This document shows positions 1-7,265 of a stretch of DNA of 64,000 bases, piece after piece (position 1 is the first letter of the stretch; each line of letters opens with the position of its first letter). Where the stretch lies: NCBI GenBank assembly GCA_913030825.1, contig CAJWCU010000010.1:62001-126000 (forward strand), in the 5' to 3' direction. The DNA is from an uncultured Rhodospirillaceae bacterium. Lineage in GTDB: Bacteria; Pseudomonadota; Alphaproteobacteria; Rhodospirillales; Casp-alpha2. A program made the position numbers and the translations under genes. Below the pieces are notes generated by a model. It saw only the letters and a list, made by a program, of their open reading frames with translations. It did no database searches and was not told where the DNA came from.

Positions 1-831
1 GGGCACGCCGCCGTGGTGGCGGACGACGTCCATGGTGGTCATGGTCAGGCCTGCCCCATTGGCGATTACGCCGACGTCGCCTTCCAGTTCGATGTACTTG
101 AGATCCAGTTCCTTGCCCTTGGCTTCCAGGCCCGTGAGCTTGTCCGGCGTGCCGGTCTTGGCCAGCTCCTCGTGGCGCGGCAGGGCGCTGTCGTCCATGG
201 TGAACTTACAGTCCAGGGCGATCAGGCCGCCCGCTTCCAGGACCGCCAGCGGGTTGATTTCCATCAGCTCCGCATCGTTGGCCGCATAGGCGTCATAGAG
301 CTTCATCAGGACGTCCGCCACATCGTCTTCCAAGCCGTCCAACCCGGCGCCGTCGAGCATGGCGCGCACATCGGCGCGATCCGGTCCCTTGCGGATATCG
401 ACGGCCAGAGACCGCATCGCATTGGGGTCCTGTTCGGCCGCTTCCTCGACGTCCATGCCGCCCAGGGTCGAGAACAAAATTTTCGGCCCCTTGGTTTCCG
501 GATCGTTGATCACGGCGGCATAGAATTCGCGGGTGAACGGCGTGGCCTGCTCGACCAGCACCTTTCCGACCGTATGTTCGCCGATGGTCATGCCCAGGAT
601 GGCGGCGGCGACGCCCTTGGCTTCGTCGGCGGAACCGGCCAGCTTGATACCGCCGGCCTTGCCGCGCTTGCCCGTGGGCACCTGCGCCTTGACGACGACC
701 TTGCCGCCGTCCGCCAGCAGTTTTCCGGCGATATCGGCGGCGCCGTCCGCGTCGGTCGCCGTCGCGCCCTCCGGCACGGGAATGCCCGCCGCCTTCAACA
801 GCGGCTTGCCTGCATGTTCCTCGAAATTCAT
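1..831 (-). CDS. SucC-like ADP-forming acyl-CoA ligase, beta subunit (partial, C-terminus beyond left edge)
   Basis: The N-terminal 277 codons read from an ATG at 831; the gene runs off the left edge. It shows the ATP-grasp fold of succinyl-CoA synthetase beta chains: an early KAQVPTGKRGKAGG loop (residues ~47-60), MEINPLAV, and ANGAGLTMTTMD near the edge. The loop differs from the KAQVHAGGRGKAGG of housekeeping SucC, so this is probably a paralogue. Such subunits pair with a SucD-like alpha subunit, expected just outside the window, to make an acyl-CoA from a carboxylate, ATP and CoA. It lies 88 bp downstream of a SauS-like acylating dehydrogenase on the same strand, so sulfoacetate is a plausible substrate (inference). 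Malate-CoA or succinyl-CoA ligase are alternatives. Confidence 0.8.
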   Translation of the reverse strand, partial: MNFEEHAGKPLLKAAGIPVPEGATATDADGAADIAGKLLADGGKVVVKAQVPTGKRGKAGGIKLAGSADEAKGVAAAILGMTIGEHTVGKVLVEQATPFTREFYAAVINDPETKGPKILFSTLGGMDVEEAAEQDPNAMRSLAVDIRKGPDRADVRAMLDGAGLDGLEDDVADVLMKLYDAYAANDAELMEINPLAVLEAGGLIALDCKFTMDDSALPRHEELAKTGTPDKLTGLEAKGKELDLKYIELEGDVGVIANGAGLTMTTMDVVRHHGGVP

Positions 832-919
832 GGGATGTCCTTTTTTGTTGTCGGTGGGCGAGTGCGGGAACGGCCGGCCCCGTGCAGGGACCAGCCGAAC
901 CGCATTCCGCGCGACCGCG

Positions 920-2350
920 TTACTTGCCGTACTTGGCCCAATGGTTGCCGAACAGTTCCTCTTCCGAGGGCTTGTCTTCGGGAATCTCGCGGACCAGGTG
1001 GGTGATGTTGATGAAGTGCTTGTAGTTCAGGTTCTCCGAGATGGAGTTCCCGGCCCAAGTGCCGCAGCCCATGGTCAGGGTGAACTCAAGACCGTTGGTG
1101 AAGCTGCCGCCGTTGCCGAAGGTATGTGCCTGGTTGACCAGGACGCGCACGACCTTCAGGTCTTCGGCCAACTCGTCGGCGTGTTCCTGGGTCTTGGTGT
1201 GGATACCCACGGAATGGCCCATGCCGACGAAGTTCAGGATCTTCTGGACCTGGTCCTTGGCGGCCTTGAAGTCCGGCACGCGGTAGACGGTCAGAACCAG
1301 CGACAGTTTCTCGTCCGAGAACGGATGTTCCTTGCCGACGTTTTCCGCCGGTTCCTCGACGATGAAGAAGTCGGCCTTGGCGGCTTCGTCCGGCAGGCCC
1401 GCTTCCTTGGCGAAGATGTCCGGATCCTTCGCGATGACGCGGCGGTTCAGGTGCCCGTCCTGCCACAAGGTCTCCTTGACCTTCTGCTTTTCATCGGCGG
1501 AACAGACATAGGCGCCGACGGATTTCAGGGCGGCGACGGCTTCGTCATAGACGCTGTCCAGGATGACGACCGAGTTCTCGGACGAGCAGGAGGTCGAGTT
1601 GTCGAAGATCTTGGACATGCGGATTTTCTCGGCCGCGTCCTTGAAATCGGCCGTTTCGTCGATGATGACGGGAACGTTGCCCGCACCCACGCCGATGCAG
1701 GGGGTACCCGACGAATACCCGCGGCGCACGTTGTTCTGCGAGCCGGTGATGACGACCAGATCGACGGCCTCCATCAGGCGCTGGGTCAGTTCCTTGTTCA
1801 CCGGGGCCGGCAGAACCTGCACCAGGTCTTCGGGGGCGCCGACCTTTTTCAGCTCGGCCCGCATGTAATCGACCGTCATGGTCGTCGTCTTCATGCCCGC
1901 CGGCGACGGCGCGACGATCACGGCGTTCTTGCCCTTGATCGCGAACATGGCTTTGTTGACCGGGGTCGCGGCCGGGTTGGTCGAGGGGCTGACGGCACCC
2001 ACGACTCCGACCGGCTTGGCGTACTTGACCAAGCCCTTGGCCTTGTTTTCCTCGATCACGCCGACGGTCTTGACCCGCATCAGGTCGCGCAGGCAACCGA
2101 AGGTCTTGCGCTGGTTCTTGATGATCTTGGATTTGACGTTGCCGAGGCCCGTGTCCTCGACGGCGATCTTCGCCAGTTCCTCGGCGCGTGCCGGTTCGTA
2201 GATCGACCAGGCAAGGGCGGTCACGGCTTCGTCGACCTTCGCCTGATCGGCGTCGGCGAATTCCTCCATCGCCGCGCGGGCGCGGTCCATCAGGCCGGCG
2301 ATGACCTGTTCCGGGCCGGTCGCGGCCGTCAATTCAGCGGTAGCACTCAT
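920..2350 (-). CDS. sauS: Acylating aldehyde dehydrogenase, sulfoacetaldehyde dehydrogenase (SauS)-like
   Basis: A 476-residue aldehyde dehydrogenase-superfamily protein of the CoA-acylating class, interconverting an aldehyde plus CoA plus NAD(P)+ with an acyl-CoA. The cofactor region VSPSTNPAATPVNKA (~residue 119), the VVITGSQNNV segment and the catalytic cysteine in NSTSCSSENS (~residue 252) are visible, as is a C-terminal NGGSFTNGLEF motif. Length and motifs fit the SauS/EutE-like group. It sits between a TauD-type dioxygenase gene and a SucC-like ligase gene on one strand, which points to C2-sulfonate metabolism: sulfoacetyl-CoA and sulfoacetaldehyde. The family is firm; the substrate rests on resemblance and context. 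Acetaldehyde or succinate semialdehyde would be alternatives. Confidence 0.78.
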   Translation of the reverse strand: MSATAELTAATGPEQVIAGLMDRARAAMEEFADADQAKVDEAVTALAWSIYEPARAEELAKIAVEDTGLGNVKSKIIKNQRKTFGCLRDLMRVKTVGVIEENKAKGLVKYAKPVGVVGAVSPSTNPAATPVNKAMFAIKGKNAVIVAPSPAGMKTTTMTVDYMRAELKKVGAPEDLVQVLPAPVNKELTQRLMEAVDLVVITGSQNNVRRGYSSGTPCIGVGAGNVPVIIDETADFKDAAEKIRMSKIFDNSTSCSSENSVVILDSVYDEAVAALKSVGAYVCSADEKQKVKETLWQDGHLNRRVIAKDPDIFAKEAGLPDEAAKADFFIVEEPAENVGKEHPFSDEKLSLVLTVYRVPDFKAAKDQVQKILNFVGMGHSVGIHTKTQEHADELAEDLKVVRVLVNQAHTFGNGGSFTNGLEFTLTMGCGTWAGNSISENLNYKHFINITHLVREIPEDKPSEEELFGNHWAKYGK

Positions 2351-2377
2351 GTTCCATTCTCCTCAAGGATTGGCAAA

Positions 2378-2406
2378 GGCGGTCCGGCCTGGCAAGCCGG
2401 ACCGCC
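2378..2406 (-). terminator. Perfect 11-bp stem-loop between tauD-like gene and sauS
   Basis: Arms at 2378-2388 and 2396-2406 pair perfectly (GGCGGTCCGGC) around a 7-base loop. Read on the minus strand it is followed by TTTG. It lies in the 65-bp gap between the dioxygenase stop and the dehydrogenase start, so it could be a terminator, or an attenuator that lowers expression of the downstream genes. Confidence 0.6.
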
Positions 2407-2415
2407 GATATTCGA

Positions 2416-3315
2416 TTAGACCGGCTTGGTGCCCTTGATCTGGGTCCGGTGCATGACACGGCGGACCGAGGAATCAAAGGGATCGCGGCGGTGCATGGCG
2501 CAGCGGTTGTCCCACATCAGGACGTCGCCGACCTGCCATTGGTGATGCCAGTAGAATTTTTCCTGTTCCGTATGGGCCCACAGGGCATCGAGCAGTTCCT
2601 CGGATTCTTCCAGGCTCATGCCGTCGACATAGGCATAACGGCGGCGGCCCAGATAAAGCGCCTGACGCCCGGTCACCGGATGGGTGCGGATGATGGGGTG
2701 CACCGCGCCGGGCGAGGTCGTGACGTCCGTGACCTGTTCGGCCCCTTCGCGCAGCAGACCCGCGGAATTGGTCGAATTGTCGTGCTTGATGAACTTGCCT
2801 TCGATACGCGCGCGCAGGTCCGCCGGCAATTCCTCCAGCGCCTTGTACATGTTCAGGAAGCCCGTGTTGCCGCCGGTTTCCGGCACCTCGATCCCCCACA
2901 GGACGCTGGCCGTCGGCGGCTCCTCGATATAGTTCATGTCCGAATGCCAGACGGCTTCGCCGGCCCCCAGGGAGCCGAGCGCGACGCCGTTTTCGACGAC
3001 GTTGGAGATCACCAGGATTTCCGGAAAGCCGGAGACGAAGCGCTTGCCGTTTTCATTCGGCGGCGCCTGATCCAGCGTGCCGATGCGGCGCGAGAACGCG
3101 ACCAGGGCGTCGTCGCTCATGTTTTCCTGCCCCCGGAACAACAGAACGCAGTTGTCCATCCAGGCATCATGGATTTTTTCGAACAACGCGTCGTCGACGG
3201 CGGCCAGATCGACATCGAGAATTTCCGCGCCGACGGCGTCGGACACGGGGCGGACACGCAACCCGTCCTTGGTTTGAATGCCGCTAGGGGACGCAGTCTG
3301 TTCACGCGAGATCAT
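2416..3315 (-). CDS. TauD/TfdA-family 2-oxoglutarate-dependent dioxygenase
   Basis: A 299-residue non-heme Fe(II)/2-oxoglutarate dioxygenase. The iron-binding facial triad is visible as HSD (WHSDMNY, ~residue 123) plus the distal His in DNRCAMHRRD (~residue 271), with the 2-oxoglutarate-binding Arg in RVMHRTQ. Length matches taurine dioxygenase (about 280-300 residues). TauD releases sulfite from taurine; relatives attack other sulfonates, alkyl sulfates or phenoxyacetates. Its start overlaps the end of the upstream iclR gene by 14 bp, so translation is probably coupled and IclR probably controls it. The neighbouring SauS-like gene favours a sulfonate substrate, but the exact substrate cannot be read from the sequence. 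Confidence 0.85.
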   Translation of the reverse strand: MISREQTASPSGIQTKDGLRVRPVSDAVGAEILDVDLAAVDDALFEKIHDAWMDNCVLLFRGQENMSDDALVAFSRRIGTLDQAPPNENGKRFVSGFPEILVISNVVENGVALGSLGAGEAVWHSDMNYIEEPPTASVLWGIEVPETGGNTGFLNMYKALEELPADLRARIEGKFIKHDNSTNSAGLLREGAEQVTDVTTSPGAVHPIIRTHPVTGRQALYLGRRRYAYVDGMSLEESEELLDALWAHTEQEKFYWHHQWQVGDVLMWDNRCAMHRRDPFDSSVRRVMHRTQIKGTKPV

Positions 3316-4159
3316 TTTCGTATCCTTCCTTGTCGTCTTGCCGCGGGACGTCGTTGTCCCCCTGGGTCATGGCCTGCAGGCCCTCCAGGTCTTCGGCGAA
3401 ATAGTTGGCCAGTTCACCCGCCGCCTCGTTCAGCAGCGGCAAATTCTCAAGCGCCCGCGACAGCGACAAACGCGCTTCCGGTGCATGCACGGCCAGGCCG
3501 GCGATGACCTTGCCCTTCGGATTGCGAATGGGCACGGCCAGGCCGATCAGGCCCGGCGTGTTTTCCCGGTCGTTGGCCGCATAGCCGCGGCGCCTAATCG
3601 TCGTCAGCTCTTCTTCCAGGCGCGCGGGATCGGTGATCGTGCGTTCGGTCAATTGGGTCAGCGGCAGAACACGCAGCAGCCGCCGCCGCTCGCGGGCCGG
3701 CAGATGCGCCAGCAGCAATTTACCGATGCCGGTCGCATGCAGCGGCACGCGGGAGCCGACGCCGTATTGGATGCGCAGCGGCCAATCGCATTCGACGCGT
3801 TCAACGTAGATCACTTCGTCGCGCGCCAGGACCCCCAGGTTGCAGGTCTCGCCCATGCGCGCCACCAGGTTATGCAGCACCCGGCGCACCGGGGCGACAC
3901 GGGTCGAGGCGCTGATCGCCTGCATGCCCAGATCGATCATGCGGGGGCCGACGGAATAGCTGTCGCCGCCGGGATCACGGCGCAACAGGGCGTTTTCCTC
4001 CAGCTGCTTGACCATGCGGTGGACGGTCTGGCGCGGAAGGTCCGTGCGGGCGGCGATATCGCCGAGCGACAGCGGCATCGGCTCTTCAAGCAGAACCTCC
4101 AACACGGCCAGGGCCTTGCCCAGCGCACTGCCGGTTCCGTTCTGAAATGAATCGGACAT
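3302..4159 (-). CDS. IclR-family transcriptional regulator
   Basis: A 285-residue regulator starting at the ATG at 4159, chosen because AGGAGGAGG lies about 8 bases upstream; an in-frame extension to 4279 lacks such a site. The N-terminal winged helix-turn-helix (GKALAVLEVLLEE, then LPRQTVHRMVKQLEE at ~residues 42-56) is followed by the IclR effector domain with GLAVPIRNPKGKVIAGLAV near residue 203. IclR proteins bind small carboxylates or aromatics and act as repressors or activators. It is the first gene of the tauD-like/sauS-like/ligase set and overlaps the next gene by 14 bp, so it likely regulates this local sulfonate module and itself. The C-terminal tail is acidic and polar. Confidence 0.9.
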   Translation of the reverse strand: MSDSFQNGTGSALGKALAVLEVLLEEPMPLSLGDIAARTDLPRQTVHRMVKQLEENALLRRDPGGDSYSVGPRMIDLGMQAISASTRVAPVRRVLHNLVARMGETCNLGVLARDEVIYVERVECDWPLRIQYGVGSRVPLHATGIGKLLLAHLPARERRRLLRVLPLTQLTERTITDPARLEEELTTIRRRGYAANDRENTPGLIGLAVPIRNPKGKVIAGLAVHAPEARLSLSRALENLPLLNEAAGELANYFAEDLEGLQAMTQGDNDVPRQDDKEGYENDLA

Positions 4160-4491
4160 GACGCGACCTCCTCCTACTTTACGCGCCGGAACGGAGAGAC
4201 GGGGCGATGGCGCGGCACACATTTCCATGCAGCCTTTCCGGCCTTGGCCCGGCCCATCGGTTTCCGTCCCTCGACGCATTCCGGCGTCGCTGCGTCAGGG
4301 CCCCGATCATACGCCTCAAATACACCATTTCAACATAAATTAAGGCTCTAACGTCCCGATTTTTTTGAAACTGCATATTGTTTGATGGAAGAATGGCCCC
4401 AGCGTTTGACAGGACTTGCCGAATGGGTGCTCGCACCGTCATCTTTGCAGGCTCCTTACAGACCTTCGACAGTCCCAGACGCCCTATATTC
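4160..4491. promoter_or_regulatory. Divergent intergenic region iclR / trypsin-like protease (332 bp)
   Basis: No gene is supported here. The stretch 4318-4385 is clearly AT-richer than its surroundings (AACATAAATTAAGG, then a run of seven T, then CATATTGTTTGATGG), as expected for promoters serving the two divergent genes. Short ORFs crossing it have no ribosome site. An IclR operator is plausible here, but I could not define a palindrome. Confidence 0.4.
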
Positions 4492-5685
4492 ATGGCAAAT
4501 GACTCTCAGATGATCCGTCGTTCCCACAACGGCATTTTCACCGTTCTCCGCCCCCTTGCCGTATGGGGTGCCGCGGCCTTCCTGTGGTTGTCGTTGATGG
4601 CGCCCCAACCGGCCGAGGCGCAACGCCCCGCTCCGGCTTGCAAGGCGCCGTCGGCGGTCTGCCAGGCGTCGGCCCGGGTCTTCGTCGTCTCGTCCTTCGA
4701 TCCGATGGGCAGCGCCGTCTTGATCGAACCGGACTTGCTGGTCACCAGCCGCCATGTCGTCGCCGACAATCCCCGGGCGCAGATCACCCTGTCCGACGGC
4801 AGCAAACGCATCGCCGACGTGGTCCCGACGACCTATTCCGGCGACCTGATTCTATTGCGGCTCGAAGGCTTGATGGCGTCGCGCCCCTTGACCACGGCCA
4901 CAGCCGAAACCAATCAACAGGTCTATACGGTCGGTGCGGATGTCGGACGCGGCACAACGCGCGCCTATCTGCCCGGCCGTGTCGTCGCCGTGCCGCCGGA
5001 CGGCAAGCCGTTCGCCCGCGTGCATCATTCGGCGCGTAGCCAGCCGGGAAATTCCGGCGGCGCCCTATTCAATCGCGACGGCGATCTGGTCGCGATCGTC
5101 GCCTCCGGCGGCGAAGGCCGAAACGAAGCGATCCCCGTCGCCGAGATCGAGAAACTCAAGATCCAGTCGGGGCCGGAACAGGCCTTGCCTTCGGCCCGGA
5201 TCGGCCTCGCCTACCGCAAATGCGCCGAAGCCCTGGACGCGACACGTGGCGCCGATCAGCGCATGGCACCGTCGAACGCGGAATTCCTCTACACCCAATG
5301 CCTGGCGACCGGAAACCGGCAGATGTTCGACGATGCCGGACGGGCGCTCGGCCGCCAGCAGTTCCTCGATCAGGCGCTGGATCTGTTCCAACGGTCCCTC
5401 GACCAGGACCCGAACGCCGTCAACGCGCGCCTGTCCCTGGCCATCTCCCTGCACGTGGCACAGCGCTATGAAGAAGAGATTCCCCATCTCGAACACCTGA
5501 TGACGGCCTTGCCGTCGGACCCGCAGGTCCTGCGTCTGGCGATCCAGGCGGGCAAATGGGGCGGCAACGATGCCTTGGCGGACAAAGCCTTCGCCCTGTT
5601 GGTTGAACACCATCCGCAATTGAAGCCGGTGGCCGAGCGGTTCATGAAACAACCGCCGCCACCGCGCCGGGGCGTGCCGAAATAA
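4492..5685 (+). CDS. Exported trypsin-like (S1C) serine protease with C-terminal TPR-like repeats
   Basis: A 397-residue protein. Starts at 4492 or 4510 both precede a signal peptide with hydrophobic core AVWGAAAFLWLSLMAP and a likely AEA cleavage site. The catalytic triad is visible: His in LVTSRHVVAD, Asp in YSGDLILLRL, and Ser in QPGNSGGALF. After the protease domain (~residues 50-230) the C-terminal 150 residues are helical with TPR-like character (ALDLFQRSLDQDPNAVNARL; LEHLMTALPSDPQVLRLA). It therefore looks like a periplasmic DegP-type protease with a protein-interaction module rather than PDZ domains. It converges on the subtilase at 5753. The last codons lie in a 25-bp tandem duplication. 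Confidence 0.82.
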   Translation: MANDSQMIRRSHNGIFTVLRPLAVWGAAAFLWLSLMAPQPAEAQRPAPACKAPSAVCQASARVFVVSSFDPMGSAVLIEPDLLVTSRHVVADNPRAQITLSDGSKRIADVVPTTYSGDLILLRLEGLMASRPLTTATAETNQQVYTVGADVGRGTTRAYLPGRVVAVPPDGKPFARVHHSARSQPGNSGGALFNRDGDLVAIVASGGEGRNEAIPVAEIEKLKIQSGPEQALPSARIGLAYRKCAEALDATRGADQRMAPSNAEFLYTQCLATGNRQMFDDAGRALGRQQFLDQALDLFQRSLDQDPNAVNARLSLAISLHVAQRYEEEIPHLEHLMTALPSDPQVLRLAIQAGKWGGNDALADKAFALLVEHHPQLKPVAERFMKQPPPPRRGVPK

Positions 5686-5710
5686 GATGGGCCGGGGCGC
5701 GCCGAAATAA
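5666..5710 (+). repeat. 25-bp-period tandem duplication spanning a stop codon
   Basis: The 20-base unit GCCGGGGCGYGCCGAAATAA occurs at 5666-5685 and again at 5691-5710, differing at one base (T/C). The first copy contains the protease stop codon; the second lies just beyond it. It looks like a recent small tandem duplication. Confidence 0.85.
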
Positions 5711-5752
5711 AAAGCCTCCTCAGGTGCCGGGGCTTGGGCGCCGGGCCGGGTC

Positions 5753-7060
5753 TTACCCTTCGAAATCGTCGGTCGGATCGGGTATCCAGCCGTGGCGCAG
5801 CATACCGGCGGCGCCGTTCAGGGGCGGTCGGGCGCGTTTCAGGATCGCCGCCTTCAACTCCGGTGCCCGCCAGTCGGGATGTTTGGCCAGCCACCGCGCG
5901 GCAAGCGCCACGACCCGTGGCACGGCGAAACTCGCCCCCGATGCCTTGCCGGGTGCCCCCCGATGATCGACCACTGCGATCTGTTCCCCAGGGACCATGA
6001 CATCGACCGTCCGCACGCCCCAGTTCGATCCGCGCGCCAGCCGGCCCGTGGTATCGGCGGAGGTCACGGTCAGAATATTGTCCAACCCGAGCGCCGCCGG
6101 ATAGACCGGCGCCTTGTCCAGATCACGGCCGTCGTTGCCGGCGGAAACGACGAACAGCATATGCGGCCGCGCCCGCGCGGCCTCGGTGAAGGCCGCCCAG
6201 TCGGCGGCCTTGTTGCTGCCCATCGCCATGTTGACGATCACCGCCCCGGCGGCGTCGGCGCGGGCGACCAACTCGGCGAAGCGGTCCATGTCCGGCCGGG
6301 GGTACCGGAACGGCAGGATGACCGCTCCAGGCGCTTCCTTCAAAATAATCGACGTGACCGCCGTGCCGTGATGTAGCGGAAAAAACGGCGACCGCGCCGT
6401 ATCCAAATCGAACGGCCGCGCATCCATGTCCCAGAAATCGTAGCCCAGCAGCCCGCCATCGGCATCACGGGCGAGACGGCCTTCAAACACCGGCAGGGTA
6501 TAATTGACGCCTGTATCCACGACGGCGACCCGCACCGCCCCCGCCGGAGACGGCGGCCCCGGCGGCACGGGCGGATCGAAATCCTCGCGCAGCACGACCT
6601 CGGCCATATCCGGGCTCAACACTTCCAACGCGGCCGCCGTGCCGTCGGCGCCGTAGATCAGGCGGCGCGCCTCGGTCGTGCGGCAATCTCCACCCGCGTT
6701 GACGGCGACTTCGGGCCGCGCCTTCACCGCCGCTTCGGCCGATTCGGCGACCGGCGCATGCCATTCCAGACTGATCCGACGCAACACCCCACCCGGCATC
6801 AACCGGCTGATGGCCCATTCGCCGCCCTCGGGCGTTAGGACCCGGTGGCGTGTTCGATAGGGTTTCCCGGCAGGCCCGTCTGCCCGCACCTCGAGGAGCC
6901 GGCCGCCTGGAAAAATCTGGCGCAGTTCTTGCTCGCGCAATGCGACAGACGTGCAAACCGCATCGAGAATCCGCGCGAACGCCCGGTCCGGCGGATCCGC
7001 CGCGACGGTCGGCATGAGAAAAATGCCGAGTAGAAGGGAAAGAATTGCTCGTTTTGCCAT
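5753..7060 (-). CDS. Exported subtilisin-like (S8) serine protease
   Basis: A 435-residue protein starting at the ATG at 7060, with a typical signal peptide (MAKRAILSLLLGIFLMPTVAA). After a ~160-residue propeptide-like region the S8 catalytic motifs appear in order: Asp in VAVVDTGVNYT, His in HHGTAVTSII, the oxyanion region VVSAGNDGRD, and Ser in GASFAVPRV, which replaces the usual GTSMAxP. The domain is complete and probably active in the periplasm or outside the cell. The C-terminus ends soon after the domain with the acidic DPTDDFEG tail. It is encoded convergently to the trypsin-like protease, with a 67-bp gap. No immunity or inhibitor gene is seen. Confidence 0.85.
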   Translation of the reverse strand: MAKRAILSLLLGIFLMPTVAADPPDRAFARILDAVCTSVALREQELRQIFPGGRLLEVRADGPAGKPYRTRHRVLTPEGGEWAISRLMPGGVLRRISLEWHAPVAESAEAAVKARPEVAVNAGGDCRTTEARRLIYGADGTAAALEVLSPDMAEVVLREDFDPPVPPGPPSPAGAVRVAVVDTGVNYTLPVFEGRLARDADGGLLGYDFWDMDARPFDLDTARSPFFPLHHGTAVTSIILKEAPGAVILPFRYPRPDMDRFAELVARADAAGAVIVNMAMGSNKAADWAAFTEAARARPHMLFVVSAGNDGRDLDKAPVYPAALGLDNILTVTSADTTGRLARGSNWGVRTVDVMVPGEQIAVVDHRGAPGKASGASFAVPRVVALAARWLAKHPDWRAPELKAAILKRARPPLNGAAGMLRHGWIPDPTDDFEG

Positions 7061-7265
7061 CAATCTATCGAAAACTGAGACGTTGGATCAAATACCACTG
7101 AAAACTCTACAAATAACTCTATCAAGGTTGGTAATCTCTGCGCATTCTATTGGATGGAATGCCATAATTGGCCTTGATTCGCCTAGACTGGATTAACTGC
7201 CCGCGCCGCCTGTTGCGGCCTACAAATGGGGTTTGGGGTGTTCATTAATTTCAGGAGCCGTTTCC

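Noticed and set aside
533-2419. Very long plus-strand frames opposite known genes (also 9554-11626, 17619-19919, 23730-26108, 28959-30611)
   Set aside because: They are antisense to well-supported genes and have His/Arg/Gly-rich low-information sequence with no family match; high GC leaves these frames open by chance.
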